64,000 nt of DNA, taken from NCBI GenBank assembly GCA_902792985.1, contig CADBBT010000001.1:1-64000 (forward strand), given 5' to 3'. The translations under genes were made by a program, and so were the position numbers. The notes under the pieces are model-generated. The model did no database searches. It was not told where the DNA came from and saw only the letters and a program-made list of their open reading frames with translations. The stretch is from Oscillospiraceae bacterium (GTDB taxonomy: Bacteria; Bacillota; Clostridia; Oscillospirales; Acutalibacteraceae). Below, piece after piece: positions 48,500 to 58,058 of the stretch (within the stretch, counting starts at the first letter, position 1; each line of letters opens with the position of its first letter).

Positions 48500-48754
48500 A
48501 TGAATGAAATAACAGAATTGGATCAATCTGAACTGCGCCCTGACAGACAAAATGAACAGTCCAAAAATGAAAGCAACGCCAGTATTCCCAAGCACGTTCT
48601 GGATGCCATTGTTGACACCATGCTGCCGGACATCATTGCGTTCTTTGAGACGGAAGAAGGTCAACGGGAGTTTGACGAATGGAAAGCAGAAAGGGAACAC
48701 AAGGGCAATGCTTATCAAGGTGACAGATTGATTGACATAAGCAACGATTCTTAA
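48500..48754 (+). CDS. Small acidic protein, island-flanking family (copy 1)
   Basis: 84 residues, no signal peptide. The conserved core is IPKHVLDAIVDTMLPDIIAF followed by FETEEGQREFDEW. It aligns without gaps over 35 residues with the small protein at 59168 (shared P, K, L, P, I, F, EEG, EW). AAGGAAG precedes the ATG. Function unknown. The two copies bracket the restriction-modification operon on its left and right sides. Confidence 0.7.
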   Translation: MNEITELDQSELRPDRQNEQSKNESNASIPKHVLDAIVDTMLPDIIAFFETEEGQREFDEWKAEREHKGNAYQGDRLIDISNDS

Positions 48755-48811
48755 ATAAATACCACTTAATCGGTTGTGTGTTTTCAGCTGCACAACCGAT
48801 TATTGGCTAAA

Positions 48812-49531
48812 TCATTCAAGATAGTTATTTGTTTTCTCAAGCTCTTTTTTTCGCTCTTTCCAGTCTGGCATAAACATGTTGAGATATTGATAAAACCTTC
48901 GCGAATGATCCGGCTGTAAAAAATGTACAAATTCGTGCATAACGACGTATTCTATGCAAGATACCGGCGCCTCAACCAGAGCGATGTTAAAGGTAAGAGT
49001 TTTTCTTCTCGGCTGGCAACTTCCCCACCGAGACACCATGTTTCTGAAACGAAGTGTAGGAAATACCACACCGTATTTTTGGAACTTCGGATAAATCGAT
49101 TCACAAACGCTCCGCACCTGTTCCTGACACTGCTTTTTGATCCAGTTATCCATAACTCGTTTTTTCATTCCTATGTCGCTTGGATCCTTTACAGTAAGTG
49201 TAATATATACTTTATCAGAGACAGCCGTATTCGTTTTCCCTTCTCTCACCTTTAGTCGCACGTCATGTCCAAGAATCCTAAAAGACTCGCCATCAATATA
49301 CTGTTTCGGTTTTGGTGAATACTTAGCCATTTCAGCGTAGCGATCAAGAGCTTTAAGAATATAATCTGCTTTGCTGCGAATAAAGTCCTCGAGTAGTTGT
49401 TCGGAAATCTTATTATTGGCAGAAACATACACGCTTTGGTCCGCTTTAATTCGGAGGTTTATATTTTTTACCTCTTTTCTCTCCAACTCATACGCTACGA
49501 TTCTGTCGTCAAGTTGAATCAGTTTTTTCAT
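48812..49531 (-). CDS. YgjP/SprT-like metallopeptidase (DUF45, M48-related)
   Basis: 239 residues. The zinc site is VVMHEFVHFLQPDHS (HExxH with a third His), and RWGSCQPRRKTLTFNIALVEAP is the family signature. These putative zinc proteases are often encoded next to hsdR. The ATG overlaps the hsdR stop by four bases (ATGA), so the two are translationally coupled. It is the last gene of the operon. Its substrate is unknown; a link to R-M subunit turnover is only a guess. Confidence 0.87.
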   Translation of the reverse strand: MKKLIQLDDRIVAYELERKEVKNINLRIKADQSVYVSANNKISEQLLEDFIRSKADYILKALDRYAEMAKYSPKPKQYIDGESFRILGHDVRLKVREGKTNTAVSDKVYITLTVKDPSDIGMKKRVMDNWIKKQCQEQVRSVCESIYPKFQKYGVVFPTLRFRNMVSRWGSCQPRRKTLTFNIALVEAPVSCIEYVVMHEFVHFLQPDHSRRFYQYLNMFMPDWKERKKELEKTNNYLE

Positions 49532-52500
49532 TTGAATCTCCTGAGTGCAACAGTAATAACATTCTCAATGATTTTGTCAATTGTGTCAAAATCAATCTGA
49601 AAGCCGCGTGACTTCTCCAATTCATAAAACATATCGTCGATGTCCTGTGCAATCTTATTATGAATATCTTTGTTCGTTTGCCAATCAACGGTGTCGTGCT
49701 TTTCTATGATGTTTGTTACTTCAATCGAAATGTCAGAAACAACGTCAATATTTGATCCTATATCAATTTCATCATCCAAAATAGCAGCAATTACTCCGTA
49801 AAATGCTTGAGCATGAAGATTGCCTTTAATCTTCTCCGGATAAACAATATTTGTTGTCCCCTTCTGGTAATCAGCCAAAATGGATTTCATTTTATCAAGA
49901 TATTCTGCTTCCGTAATAACGCGGTTTTTATAATCCTCTAATGCCATTTTGATCCGTTTTGAAAAGCTATCATAATAAGCCGGGTTTTCATCACGGTTAG
50001 CCTTAATGCTTTTAGTTACATGGGACAAAATCGCATCTGCTTTTGAGCGCATAGAACCCAGCTCTTGCAGTTCCTTTTCGAAATCGTCTTCATTCAGGAT
50101 ATCGACAGGATTTGTCAACTGTTTGAGACCAACAACAGATAGATGCGTATCAAGCAAGTTTTGCATCTGTGCTTCATACTCCCGGTTGTCAATCATATCC
50201 GCATAGCGAATCTTGACACTTCTGCGAACCTTGGAATAGAAGATAAAAGCTGATTGATACTTTTTGAGTTCCGATTGATCAAAAGCGGCGAACGCTTTTT
50301 CGGAATTCATTACCATATTGAGCGCACGTCCAAAAACGCAAAGAGCATCATAGAAACCACCCCGGATTTCATCATCCGCAAGGAACACTTCGATTTCTTC
50401 TGTGTCCTTTGAGTTCTTGATCGGTTTAAAAACATCGCAAAGCTGTGAATACGCCTCCCGAAGCCTGCTGACATATACCATGACATCAACAACGGTTCCC
50501 TTGAGATCTTCGGAATCGAATTCCTCAAGTCCCGAACCGCTATACATTTCCATGGCAGAATCCAGCTTTGAAATGAGTCCGCGATAATCAACGATCAGAC
50601 CGAAATCCTTACCATCAAATAAACGGTTGGTTCGAGCAATCGCCTGTAAAAGCCCATGATCTTTCAATTCCTTGTCAATATAAAGAATCTGTGTCAGCGG
50701 AGCATCAAAACCTGTAAGCAGCTTGCTGCACACAATCATGATATCGATTTCGCCATCGATAAACTTGTTTTTCAGCGTGTCTTCGTATTCATCAGCGTTG
50801 CCATACTGCAGCATCATTTTGTTCCAAAACGCGACAACCATATCGTCGGTGCTCTCATCAACCTCATCAATGCCCTCACGCATATCAGGTGCAGAAATGA
50901 CAACAGCAGTGGTCAGGTCCCCGAATTGTTCAAAGCATTTTTGATAACGAACTGCATCTTTTTTATAATTGCAGGCAAGCATCGCCTTGAACCCAGTATT
51001 TTTATAACCCTCAAGAAAATGCTGATTGATATCCAAAGCAATACGCTTGATTCGGGCATCTGTTGAGCTAAGTCTTTTCATGGTGCTCCACTTGTCACGC
51101 AAATCCGCTTTCTGTGCATCACTTAGTTTTTTCGTGACCTGGCTAAACCACAAATCAATATTCTCTTCATCAACGTGCTGTTCCACAAAACGGCCTTCAT
51201 AAATCAACGGCACAATTGCTTTGTCTTCAACGCCATCTTTAATCGTGTATTTGTGAATCAGTTTGCCAAAACGAGCAAGGGTGCTTTTCTCGTTTTTCAT
51301 CAGCGGAGTTCCGGTAAAGCCAATATAGCAAGCATTCGGGAATACCGTGCGCATTTTTGCAGCAAGAGAACCATAGTTGGAGCGGTGGCTTTCATCCACA
51401 AGAACAAAAATATCCCGGGAATCATTCTTCAGTCCGGAGTTTTCCACCGTGTTGAACTTGTTAATAATAGAAGTGATCACATCCACCTTTCCACTGTTGA
51501 TGAGTTCGATCAGATGTTTGCCGCTTGTCGCCCGAGCAGGCGCAAGCCGGGTGTGTGAGAAGGTTTTTGCAATCTGCTTATCCAACTCTTTTCGGTCTGT
51601 AACAATCACTACACGCGGATTCAGGTTGCTCATTGTTTCCAGTATGTATTTGGAAACCATTACCATTGTAAGTGATTTTCCGCTTCCCTGCGTATGCCAA
51701 ATTACACCGCTCTGGCGGTTGCCGGCGGCATCGTTTGTATGAATCGTCTTAATAATCTCTTCCACGGCAAAGAACTGCTGATAGCGAGCAATCTTTTTGA
51801 TGTTGGCGTCATATAAAACGAAATATTTGGTCAACTTCATCAGCCGCTCAGGTGAAAGCAGTGAAACGATGTTCCTGTCCTGTGCGGTGGGTTCTCTGCC
51901 AACAACATATTGATCGATCAGTTTGTTTTGCCATTCGGCATCCTGTTCACGCCAGATGCACCAGAAGTTTTTACCCGTTCCGCAGGTTGCATATTTCACA
52001 GCGTTTTTGTTGGTTGCCATTACAATCTGCGCAAATTTGAAGAGCTGCGAAATATAGTCTTTGCCCTGATTGCGGATCATTTGCTCCACTGCCTGATCTT
52101 CATTTACCGTTGGCGCTTTGCATTCAATCACAGCAAAGGGAATCCCGTTAATAAACAGCACAATGTCGGGACGAGCATTTTTCTGCTTGTCCCAACTATC
52201 ACAGGAAAACTCTTCTGTTACATGAAAAACATTGTTGCCCGGATTCTCCCAGTCAATGTATTTCAGATTGAAGCTCTTTGACGAACCGTCTGCCAACTTT
52301 TCAAGATAGCTTTTACCCAGCATCAGCGAATCATAAATCTTTTCACTGGTGCGGATCAAGCCCTCTGTCAACGGTTCATCCAGATCGGAGATTGCTTTTT
52401 CGATGCTGTCAGCCGAAAACTTGTAGCGAATCCCGTCAAAATCAAACTCGTTGATCTTTGCAAGCTGCCGGCGCAAAACGTCCCGAAGCAATACGTTATA

Positions 52501-52632
52501 AAGCGTTCCGCGCTGCGCCATGCAATCCTCGGGCGAAATGTATTCATACCCCAGTTTGCAAAACAGCTCGATTGCCGGATATTTGCTGATATTATCCTCT
52601 AAATAGAGGTCGGATTGAGATTTGTAGCTCAT
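49528..52632 (-). CDS. hsdR: Type I restriction enzyme, R (translocase/nuclease) subunit
   Basis: 1034 residues. The N-terminal nuclease has the PD-(D/E)xK pattern ARPDIVLFINGIPFAVIECKAP. The SF2 translocase has Walker A TQGSGKSLTMVMV, the DEAD-like box VDESHRSNYG, YIGFTGTPLM, and motif VI-type QAIARTNRLF. The C-terminal helical part couples to HsdM/HsdS. AAGGAG lies before the ATG. A 178-nt interval separates it from the upstream gene, in contrast to the close packing elsewhere in the operon. Confidence 0.96.
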   Translation of the reverse strand: MSYKSQSDLYLEDNISKYPAIELFCKLGYEYISPEDCMAQRGTLYNVLLRDVLRRQLAKINEFDFDGIRYKFSADSIEKAISDLDEPLTEGLIRTSEKIYDSLMLGKSYLEKLADGSSKSFNLKYIDWENPGNNVFHVTEEFSCDSWDKQKNARPDIVLFINGIPFAVIECKAPTVNEDQAVEQMIRNQGKDYISQLFKFAQIVMATNKNAVKYATCGTGKNFWCIWREQDAEWQNKLIDQYVVGREPTAQDRNIVSLLSPERLMKLTKYFVLYDANIKKIARYQQFFAVEEIIKTIHTNDAAGNRQSGVIWHTQGSGKSLTMVMVSKYILETMSNLNPRVVIVTDRKELDKQIAKTFSHTRLAPARATSGKHLIELINSGKVDVITSIINKFNTVENSGLKNDSRDIFVLVDESHRSNYGSLAAKMRTVFPNACYIGFTGTPLMKNEKSTLARFGKLIHKYTIKDGVEDKAIVPLIYEGRFVEQHVDEENIDLWFSQVTKKLSDAQKADLRDKWSTMKRLSSTDARIKRIALDINQHFLEGYKNTGFKAMLACNYKKDAVRYQKCFEQFGDLTTAVVISAPDMREGIDEVDESTDDMVVAFWNKMMLQYGNADEYEDTLKNKFIDGEIDIMIVCSKLLTGFDAPLTQILYIDKELKDHGLLQAIARTNRLFDGKDFGLIVDYRGLISKLDSAMEMYSGSGLEEFDSEDLKGTVVDVMVYVSRLREAYSQLCDVFKPIKNSKDTEEIEVFLADDEIRGGFYDALCVFGRALNMVMNSEKAFAAFDQSELKKYQSAFIFYSKVRRSVKIRYADMIDNREYEAQMQNLLDTHLSVVGLKQLTNPVDILNEDDFEKELQELGSMRSKADAILSHVTKSIKANRDENPAYYDSFSKRIKMALEDYKNRVITEAEYLDKMKSILADYQKGTTNIVYPEKIKGNLHAQAFYGVIAAILDDEIDIGSNIDVVSDISIEVTNIIEKHDTVDWQTNKDIHNKIAQDIDDMFYELEKSRGFQIDFDTIDKIIENVITVALRRFK

Positions 52633-52668
52633 TTTTTCTCCTTGTCTGTTGAGATGACGAGAAAGGCG

Positions 52669-52815
52669 TTAGCCCTCTTTACTTGTTTTTTGAGTGTTAC
52701 CAACAGGAGGTTTATAATGTGGATTAGGATTTGGCGAAGAAGGTACGAGGGGCTTTTTACACCCTTGAGGATAACGACTTCTGCTATCTCCTGCTTTGCG
52801 AGAATAAGTATTAGG
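52669..52815 (-). pseudogene. Proline-rich tail of the DUF6338-like gene in a shifted frame
   Basis: Between the annotated stop at 52811 and hsdR, the +1 frame stays open and reads a basic, proline-rich stretch: SRYPQGCKKPLVPSSP, then NPNPHYKPPVGNTQKTSKEG and a stop at 52669. Such Pro-rich tails are common ends of the upstream protein's family. A single-base change near 52811-52830 would join it. It may be a true frameshift, programmed or mutational, or chance. Confidence 0.4.
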
Positions 52816-53473
52816 AATTGTTGAGTGATTCTAATCCTTCATTTTCATCGTTCTCCTTATTATATTGATCTATCTCTATAGAAAACTCGGAAGGTGCTCT
52901 GGCAATATATATTTGTTCCATGTGATAATCGCCGTCGTTTTTACTCCAGACAGAAACATCCACGAGAAGAAGTTCGCGAATGGTGTTTCTGTCGGAGTAT
53001 TTTATTACGCAACCATAATACACATTGTTGCTAACATAGTCACGTACAATAACCCATGGTTGTGCATCAAACATACTATCCCAAACATCATTGTTGTCAG
53101 TCCGTCCTGAGATTTTTAAGCGATTTGCAAAACGGAACAGCAAATTCTTGTCCCAGAACAAAACAGCAACTGCCCCTAAAACAACAGAGGCTGCAATTGC
53201 GGTAATCAAATTAGGCACAGTGAGACCATTTGTATCCCCTGCTAAAAATTTGGCAACATCTGCAAGCTCAAAACTGAAACAAGGAATAAGGTTAATAAGT
53301 TTAAGGAATACGTTTCCTAACAGGAAAGAGACAGTGGAACAAATAAATACTATCGCTATTGTAAATAGATCGCTTTGTAGTTTTCTTCCTGCCAGATAGC
53401 AGAAAAACAAATAAGTAATAACACCAGGTATTATAAACAATATAAACTGTTGTATAAAATCAAACACTGTCAT
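52811..53473 (-). CDS. Membrane protein of the DUF6338 type
   Basis: 220 residues. Three or four transmembrane segments: FDFIQQFILFIIPGVITYLFF, LFTIAIVFICSTVSFLLG and AIAASVVLGAVAVLFW. The cytoplasmic half has WDSMFDAQPWVIVRDYVSNN and ELLLVDVSVWSKND, which recall the DUF6338 pattern (WDxxF...WVxVxL). It starts one nucleotide after hsdS. Family members are frequently found inside R-M and other defence loci; the job is unknown. A Pro-rich tail continues in the other frame. Confidence 0.6.
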   Translation of the reverse strand: MTVFDFIQQFILFIIPGVITYLFFCYLAGRKLQSDLFTIAIVFICSTVSFLLGNVFLKLINLIPCFSFELADVAKFLAGDTNGLTVPNLITAIAASVVLGAVAVLFWDKNLLFRFANRLKISGRTDNNDVWDSMFDAQPWVIVRDYVSNNVYYGCVIKYSDRNTIRELLLVDVSVWSKNDGDYHMEQIYIARAPSEFSIEIDQYNKENDENEGLESLNNS

Positions 53474-53474
53474 T

Positions 53475-54722
53475 TTATACCCTCACAATCCCCGAAAGCA
53501 AAAGCTGCATCAGGGCTTTCTTTTTCTGTTTTTCCTCATCACACTTACGCTGATGAAGGGTGATAAGGTTGTCGAGATCATCAAAGGTTTCTGCGACCTG
53601 TCTTTGTTCGTCCAATGAAGACGGAATAGTGAACTCTGTATTCGATACATGATTCCAGTCCGCACGGGGCATTTTAGAGCCAGACGATTGATTTGCAACT
53701 TCATCAAATTGCTGCGTTTGAATCAAACGATAAAGGAACTTTTTGTCCACTCCAACAGGTCGTAAAACCCACCAGTCACCCACCGCAATGCCTGAAAAAT
53801 CAGGGTTTAGCCAGTTGTGCAGGTATGGACGCAGCTTACCATAGAGTACTTGAGTTCCGTCAAAGATGATGCCAGTCTTCTGAGTTTCTTTCTTCCGAAC
53901 ATCCTTATTCAAACGGCCTTCTTCAGCAACTACATCTTCGTATTCAACACTTGGATATTCGGAAGATGATACTCGAAACGCTGACTCTCGCTGAACGAAA
54001 TCGGAGAACTTACGCTGTTCCCAATCATCAGTAAATTCCGGGAAACGCCATTCGGGAACGCTCTCGCCGGTTTTCGGGAACATCTTTTGCAAAAAAGCCT
54101 TTTTTAGTTTTTTCAGTTCCTCAACTTTCTTCTCGTAAAGCTCGATCACATGATCTTGTGTTTTTAAGATTTCCGCTATTTTCTCGCGTTCTCGGAGGTT
54201 CGGAAGAGGCAGGTTAAACTTCAAGAATTGAGAAAAATGGACTCTTTGCTTTTCAACCAGCGACCCTATTGACACTTTGTTGTAATAGGTGATCATCTTA
54301 TCTGACGTCAAATAGCAATCCATAAAAGCCAGATCACTGTTATACTTTGTTGTGAAAATGTCGTAATAACCCGAAACACATACGCAGTTGTTACCTTTAT
54401 GGCGAGATACTGCTCCAAATCTTATATTCATGGGGTTATATGCAAAGTCATTAGGGCGTACGATTTTATAAGAATCCTCTTTTTTCACAAGATGACTTCT
54501 TTCATATCGTTCCGTCTTTGCGGTTATTCCGTCTTCTATCGTTAGACTATATAATGGATATCTATCCAAGTCTTGCGTATGCTCATTATACGGAACAAAC
54601 AAATCAGAAAAGAGATAATTCTCCCATTCCGACGGTACGATACCGATTTTTGTCTTCTTATACCCCTCCGGTACTTCGCCCCGGCGGATTTGTTCAATTC
54701 GCTGTTTGATTTGTGGTGTCAT
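53475..54722 (-). CDS. hsdS: Type I restriction enzyme specificity subunit, two TRDs
   Basis: 415 residues. TRD1 (about 30-170) ends in the coiled-coil spacer REREKIAEILKTQDHVIELYEKKVEELKKLKKAFLQKMFP. TRD2 (about 215-365) has WEQRKFSDFVQRES and is followed by a second conserved helix (DEQRQVAETFDDLDNLITLHQRKCDEEKQKKKALMQLLLSG). It selects the bipartite DNA target. Separated from hsdM by three unrelated genes, an unusual order. Confidence 0.95.
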   Translation of the reverse strand: MTPQIKQRIEQIRRGEVPEGYKKTKIGIVPSEWENYLFSDLFVPYNEHTQDLDRYPLYSLTIEDGITAKTERYERSHLVKKEDSYKIVRPNDFAYNPMNIRFGAVSRHKGNNCVCVSGYYDIFTTKYNSDLAFMDCYLTSDKMITYYNKVSIGSLVEKQRVHFSQFLKFNLPLPNLREREKIAEILKTQDHVIELYEKKVEELKKLKKAFLQKMFPKTGESVPEWRFPEFTDDWEQRKFSDFVQRESAFRVSSSEYPSVEYEDVVAEEGRLNKDVRKKETQKTGIIFDGTQVLYGKLRPYLHNWLNPDFSGIAVGDWWVLRPVGVDKKFLYRLIQTQQFDEVANQSSGSKMPRADWNHVSNTEFTIPSSLDEQRQVAETFDDLDNLITLHQRKCDEEKQKKKALMQLLLSGIVRV

Positions 54723-54734
54723 GTTATCACCTGT

Positions 54735-54932
54735 TTATTCAAATTCCTTTGTTGTTGGATTAAACCATCGTTCACTATGTACGATGACATCATTTTTCTT
54801 TTGCGTTATATCATCGTCGCACACTGCTTTGCATTTCGGGCAAGTGTGAAATCCCTTCCGGCGGTATGAATTGTGGGATTTTGTTTCATATTCGCTCATC
54901 ATAACACTGTTACAATATTTACATAGTTTCAT
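54735..54932 (-). CDS. Small zinc-ribbon protein
   Basis: 65 residues. CKYC and CPKC (with CxxC spacing) are the four likely zinc ligands: KLCKYCNSVMMSEYE and GFHTCPKCKAVCDDD. No transmembrane segment. I chose the ATG at 54932, with GAGGTG upstream. It lies 12 nt before hsdS and 26 nt after the membrane-protein gene, so it is an operon member. Unknown function. Confidence 0.75.
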   Translation of the reverse strand: MKLCKYCNSVMMSEYETKSHNSYRRKGFHTCPKCKAVCDDDITQKKNDVIVHSERWFNPTTKEFE

Positions 54933-54958
54933 TTGGCACCTCACCATATTGCGATGTT

Positions 54959-55561
54959 TTATTCTTCTTGATCACTGTAACCGCCTTTTTCTTTTGGCGT
55001 TCCGTCACACGTAAGAAAGTTGTGTATTTCTTGATTGTGTTTCCTTTCTTCTGCTTCTTTTTTTGCATATGATTTACGCATAATGTTAATCCTTGCGTTA
55101 TGCTTCCTTCCAGAAAATACAAGAATCAAAATAATGGATAAACACACCAATGACGCCAGCTTGTACGGAGAAAACAAAGACTCAATTGCAAGAATCAAGT
55201 ACACCAGAACATGGGTGCGAATTAGAACAAGATCCGTTATCATAGATTGGAATTTTGGGTGTTTGTTTGATAGTTCTGAAATATCGAGATCATACTTTTC
55301 TTTTGGCCAGATTTTTGTTTTTTCAAGAACAGGAGCAATCAAAACAGAACTCGCTCGGTTTAGTATAAAACCGATTTCAAAGACTACAACGATGATTGCG
55401 GCAGTTGCAACAACGCTCCAATCTTTTAGCGTTATGTAAAGTTGACCGCTCGGATCCATATTCAATAGACAACCGTGAAAGAATAACACATTTGCAATAA
55501 CAAATACCGCTCCAACAAAAAACATATTTGCTATATTGTAAAAAGGTATTTTGTCCTTCAT
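54959..55561 (-). CDS. Membrane protein with four transmembrane segments, unassigned
   Basis: 200 residues. Hydrophobic segments lie at about 8-30, 46-70, 125-140 and 147-165 (NIANMFFVGAVFVIANVLFF, VVATAAIIVVVFEIGFI, VLVYLILAIESLF, LASLVCLSIILILVF), with a soluble loop between the second pair and a charged C-terminus (SYAKKEAEERKHNQEI). I do not recognise the family. The arrangement, two hydrophobic pairs and a cytoplasmic tail, recalls the membrane effectors of signalling-type defence systems (inference only). It starts one nucleotide after the MBL gene, with GGAGGG upstream, so the two are a coupled pair. Confidence 0.7.
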   Translation of the reverse strand: MKDKIPFYNIANMFFVGAVFVIANVLFFHGCLLNMDPSGQLYITLKDWSVVATAAIIVVVFEIGFILNRASSVLIAPVLEKTKIWPKEKYDLDISELSNKHPKFQSMITDLVLIRTHVLVYLILAIESLFSPYKLASLVCLSIILILVFSGRKHNARINIMRKSYAKKEAEERKHNQEIHNFLTCDGTPKEKGGYSDQEE

Positions 55562-55562
55562 T

Positions 55563-56489
55563 TTATCCCTCCAATGTATCAAAGGATCCCAGGTAATGCC
55601 CAAGATCACTATTATAACAAGATTCGTTATTCAAGTAGCCGACTGAATAATTATAGTTTGAAACGTACACATGCACCTTACCTGTATCACATAGGAAAAC
55701 AATATCTCCCGCTGAATTCTGCGTAATAGTGTTATAGCCAGAATAGTAATTTAGATATTCTGATGGTGCTTCTCCAATAACAATAATGGAGGGTTGAAGC
55801 TTTTTTAGGACATCCGAAGAGACCCTCCCAGATTCCCTTCCGTGATGTGGCGCAAAAAGGATGTCAATTTTTGGCCATTCGATAGAGTTCTTTACCTTCT
55901 CAAGAAAATCGTGTTCTATGTCTCCCATCCACATAATCCTAACGCCGCCATCTAACGAATAAGTAAATATTGGAGAAATGTTATTATATGCAATGCCGTC
56001 GTGTGCTTTTTTCAAAGCGTCTTTATAGTCTTCATTAGTGGTAACGGGCCACAAGAAGTTGATTCCTGATGAACCATAGTTTTTTCCATCGTTCTCATCG
56101 TTTTTATTCATCCATTGTCTTTTACAATCTTTATATACAAAAAAATGTATTTGATTGTCGTCGCGCAATTTGCAATAATGCTTAAAACTATCGCTTGCAT
56201 CAGATTTCGTAGCTGAATTCTCAACGCAATAGAAATTTAGAATTTCGATTTTTTGATCCAAGTATTCTATACCACAAATGTGATCCTCATCTGGATGTGT
56301 AGATATAACTCTTGTAATACTTTTTTCTTTTCGTTTTTCGTTGATTTCGTCAACAATTGCATCTTTAGAATTGTCATTCAGACAACAATCAATAATGGTA
56401 AAATTACTAGATCCATGCTGTATATAAAACATATCACCAGCTTCGCCATTTTTGTCTTCTACAGAAAACGATTTAACAATGACTGACAT
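55563..56489 (-). CDS. ComEC-like metallo-beta-lactamase-fold hydrolase
   Basis: 308 residues. The metal site HxDxDH is visible in STHPDEDHICGIEYLD, and the second half has WMGDIEHDFL and DILFAPHHGRESGR, the pattern of ComEC/Rec2-type MBL proteins, which include DNA-degrading phosphodiesterases. No signal peptide or transmembrane segment, so unlike ComEC itself it should be cytoplasmic. The start at 56489 has AAAGGAGAG upstream. It follows hsdM by 14 nt and precedes the membrane protein by 1 nt, inside the type I R-M operon. Substrate is unknown; a nuclease is likely. Confidence 0.85.
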   Translation of the reverse strand: MSVIVKSFSVEDKNGEAGDMFYIQHGSSNFTIIDCCLNDNSKDAIVDEINEKRKEKSITRVISTHPDEDHICGIEYLDQKIEILNFYCVENSATKSDASDSFKHYCKLRDDNQIHFFVYKDCKRQWMNKNDENDGKNYGSSGINFLWPVTTNEDYKDALKKAHDGIAYNNISPIFTYSLDGGVRIMWMGDIEHDFLEKVKNSIEWPKIDILFAPHHGRESGRVSSDVLKKLQPSIIVIGEAPSEYLNYYSGYNTITQNSAGDIVFLCDTGKVHVYVSNYNYSVGYLNNESCYNSDLGHYLGSFDTLEG

Positions 56490-56503
56490 AGTTAACTCTC
56501 CTT

Positions 56504-58057
56504 TCACAATCCAAGTTCTTCCATATACTTCTTCATCTGTGCCTGCACCACGGCAAGCTCGGCTTCGATATCCGCGATATTTTTCTTCACTTTTTCAATA
56601 TCGATCAACTCTTCTTCTTCAAAGGTATCCACATAGCGCGGGATATTCAGGTTGTAGTCGTTGTCCCGGATTTCCTGCAACGTTGCCACATGACTGAACT
56701 TGTCTTCGTCCTTGTAAGAAAGATCCGTTTTATATGCTTTGTATGTATCAACGATCTTCTGAACATCCTCGTCACGCAAGATGTTTTGATTTTTGCCTTT
56801 TTCGTAATGTCCGTCCCCACTGGCATCTACAAACAGCACCTTGTCGTTCGTTCCGCGATCTTTACGGAAAATCAAAATACAGGCCGGGATTCCTGCGCCG
56901 TAAAAAAGGTTGGCAGGCAAGCCAATCACGGCGTCAAGGAAATTGAACTGCTCGATGATTGCCTGACGAATACGCCCTTCGCTTGCTCCACGGAACAGAA
57001 CGCCATGCGGTAGAATAATCCCCATACGACCGGTGGCATCATCCAGGCTGCTGAGCATATGTAACACAAACGCATAGTCGCCCTTGGAAGAAGGCGGCAC
57101 GCCAATATCAAATCGATGATAAATATCCAGATCGGCAGACATCTTTGCCTTTTTGCCATTCTCGCTTTCGGTATCAGGAAGGAACCCGCTGTCCCATTTG
57201 TCCAGTGAAAACGGAGGGTTTGCAACGATACACTGGAACTTCATCAACTGATCGTTTTCCACGTTGCCGGGGTTTGAAAGTGTATCTCCCTGCCAGATGG
57301 TCGCATCGTCAACGCCATGCAGAAACATATTCATGCGGCAGAGCGCCCAGGTCTGCATATTTTTTTCCTGACCGTAAAGGTGTGTCTTTTTGCTGCCAAT
57401 CTGCTTGAACGCTTTCAGCAGCAAGCCGCCGCTGCCACAGGTGGCGTCGTAAATACGGTCATTCTCCTTCGGAGCCACAAGCCGTGCCACAAGTTCCGAA
57501 ACCTTGCTTGGCGTATAAAACTCACCGCCCTTCTTCCCGGCGTCAGAAGCAAAATTGGCGATCATGTATTCATATGAGTCGCCGATAATATCAACGCTGT
57601 CAAGCTGCGACGGACGCAGGTCCAAGTCTTTGAAATCTTCAAGAAGGTTTTTTAATATGGCATTCTTTTCTTTGGGTTCGCCGAAATCAACGGAAGAATT
57701 GAAATCAATCGCGCGAAACACATTGTGAAGCTTTGCGCTGTTGTTGTTTTCAATAGCTGCAAGGGCCACATTAATCATTTGGCCAATTTCGGAGTCGTTT
57801 CGATTTGCATAGAGATATGAAAAAGTGGAGGCCTTATCCATCACAAATCGCTCACGACCCATGGCGCGCTCAACGCGCCGCTCATCTCCGTCATACTGTT
57901 TGAGATAATTCTCTCGCGTTTCAGCATAAACATCGCTGAGATATTTTACGAAAAGCATTGAGAGAATATAGTCTTTATAACGAGAACTGTCGATTTTGCC
58001 TCGAAAGCTATCGCAGGCATTCCAAAGTGTTTTTTCAATATTCTGTCTGGTAGTCAT
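56504..58057 (-). CDS. hsdM: Type I restriction enzyme, methyltransferase subunit
   Basis: 517 residues. The N-terminal HsdM_N domain (LWNACDSFRGKIDSSRYKDYIL) precedes an N6-adenine methyltransferase fold: motif I DATCGSGGLLLKAF and catalytic motif IV VANPPFSLDKW. GGEFYTPSKVSELVARLV is the family signature. Together with HsdS and HsdR it protects and cuts DNA. It lies one nucleotide after the single-TRD hsdS. Confidence 0.97.
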   Translation of the reverse strand: MTTRQNIEKTLWNACDSFRGKIDSSRYKDYILSMLFVKYLSDVYAETRENYLKQYDGDERRVERAMGRERFVMDKASTFSYLYANRNDSEIGQMINVALAAIENNNSAKLHNVFRAIDFNSSVDFGEPKEKNAILKNLLEDFKDLDLRPSQLDSVDIIGDSYEYMIANFASDAGKKGGEFYTPSKVSELVARLVAPKENDRIYDATCGSGGLLLKAFKQIGSKKTHLYGQEKNMQTWALCRMNMFLHGVDDATIWQGDTLSNPGNVENDQLMKFQCIVANPPFSLDKWDSGFLPDTESENGKKAKMSADLDIYHRFDIGVPPSSKGDYAFVLHMLSSLDDATGRMGIILPHGVLFRGASEGRIRQAIIEQFNFLDAVIGLPANLFYGAGIPACILIFRKDRGTNDKVLFVDASGDGHYEKGKNQNILRDEDVQKIVDTYKAYKTDLSYKDEDKFSHVATLQEIRDNDYNLNIPRYVDTFEEEELIDIEKVKKNIADIEAELAVVQAQMKKYMEELGL

Positions 58058-58058
58058 T

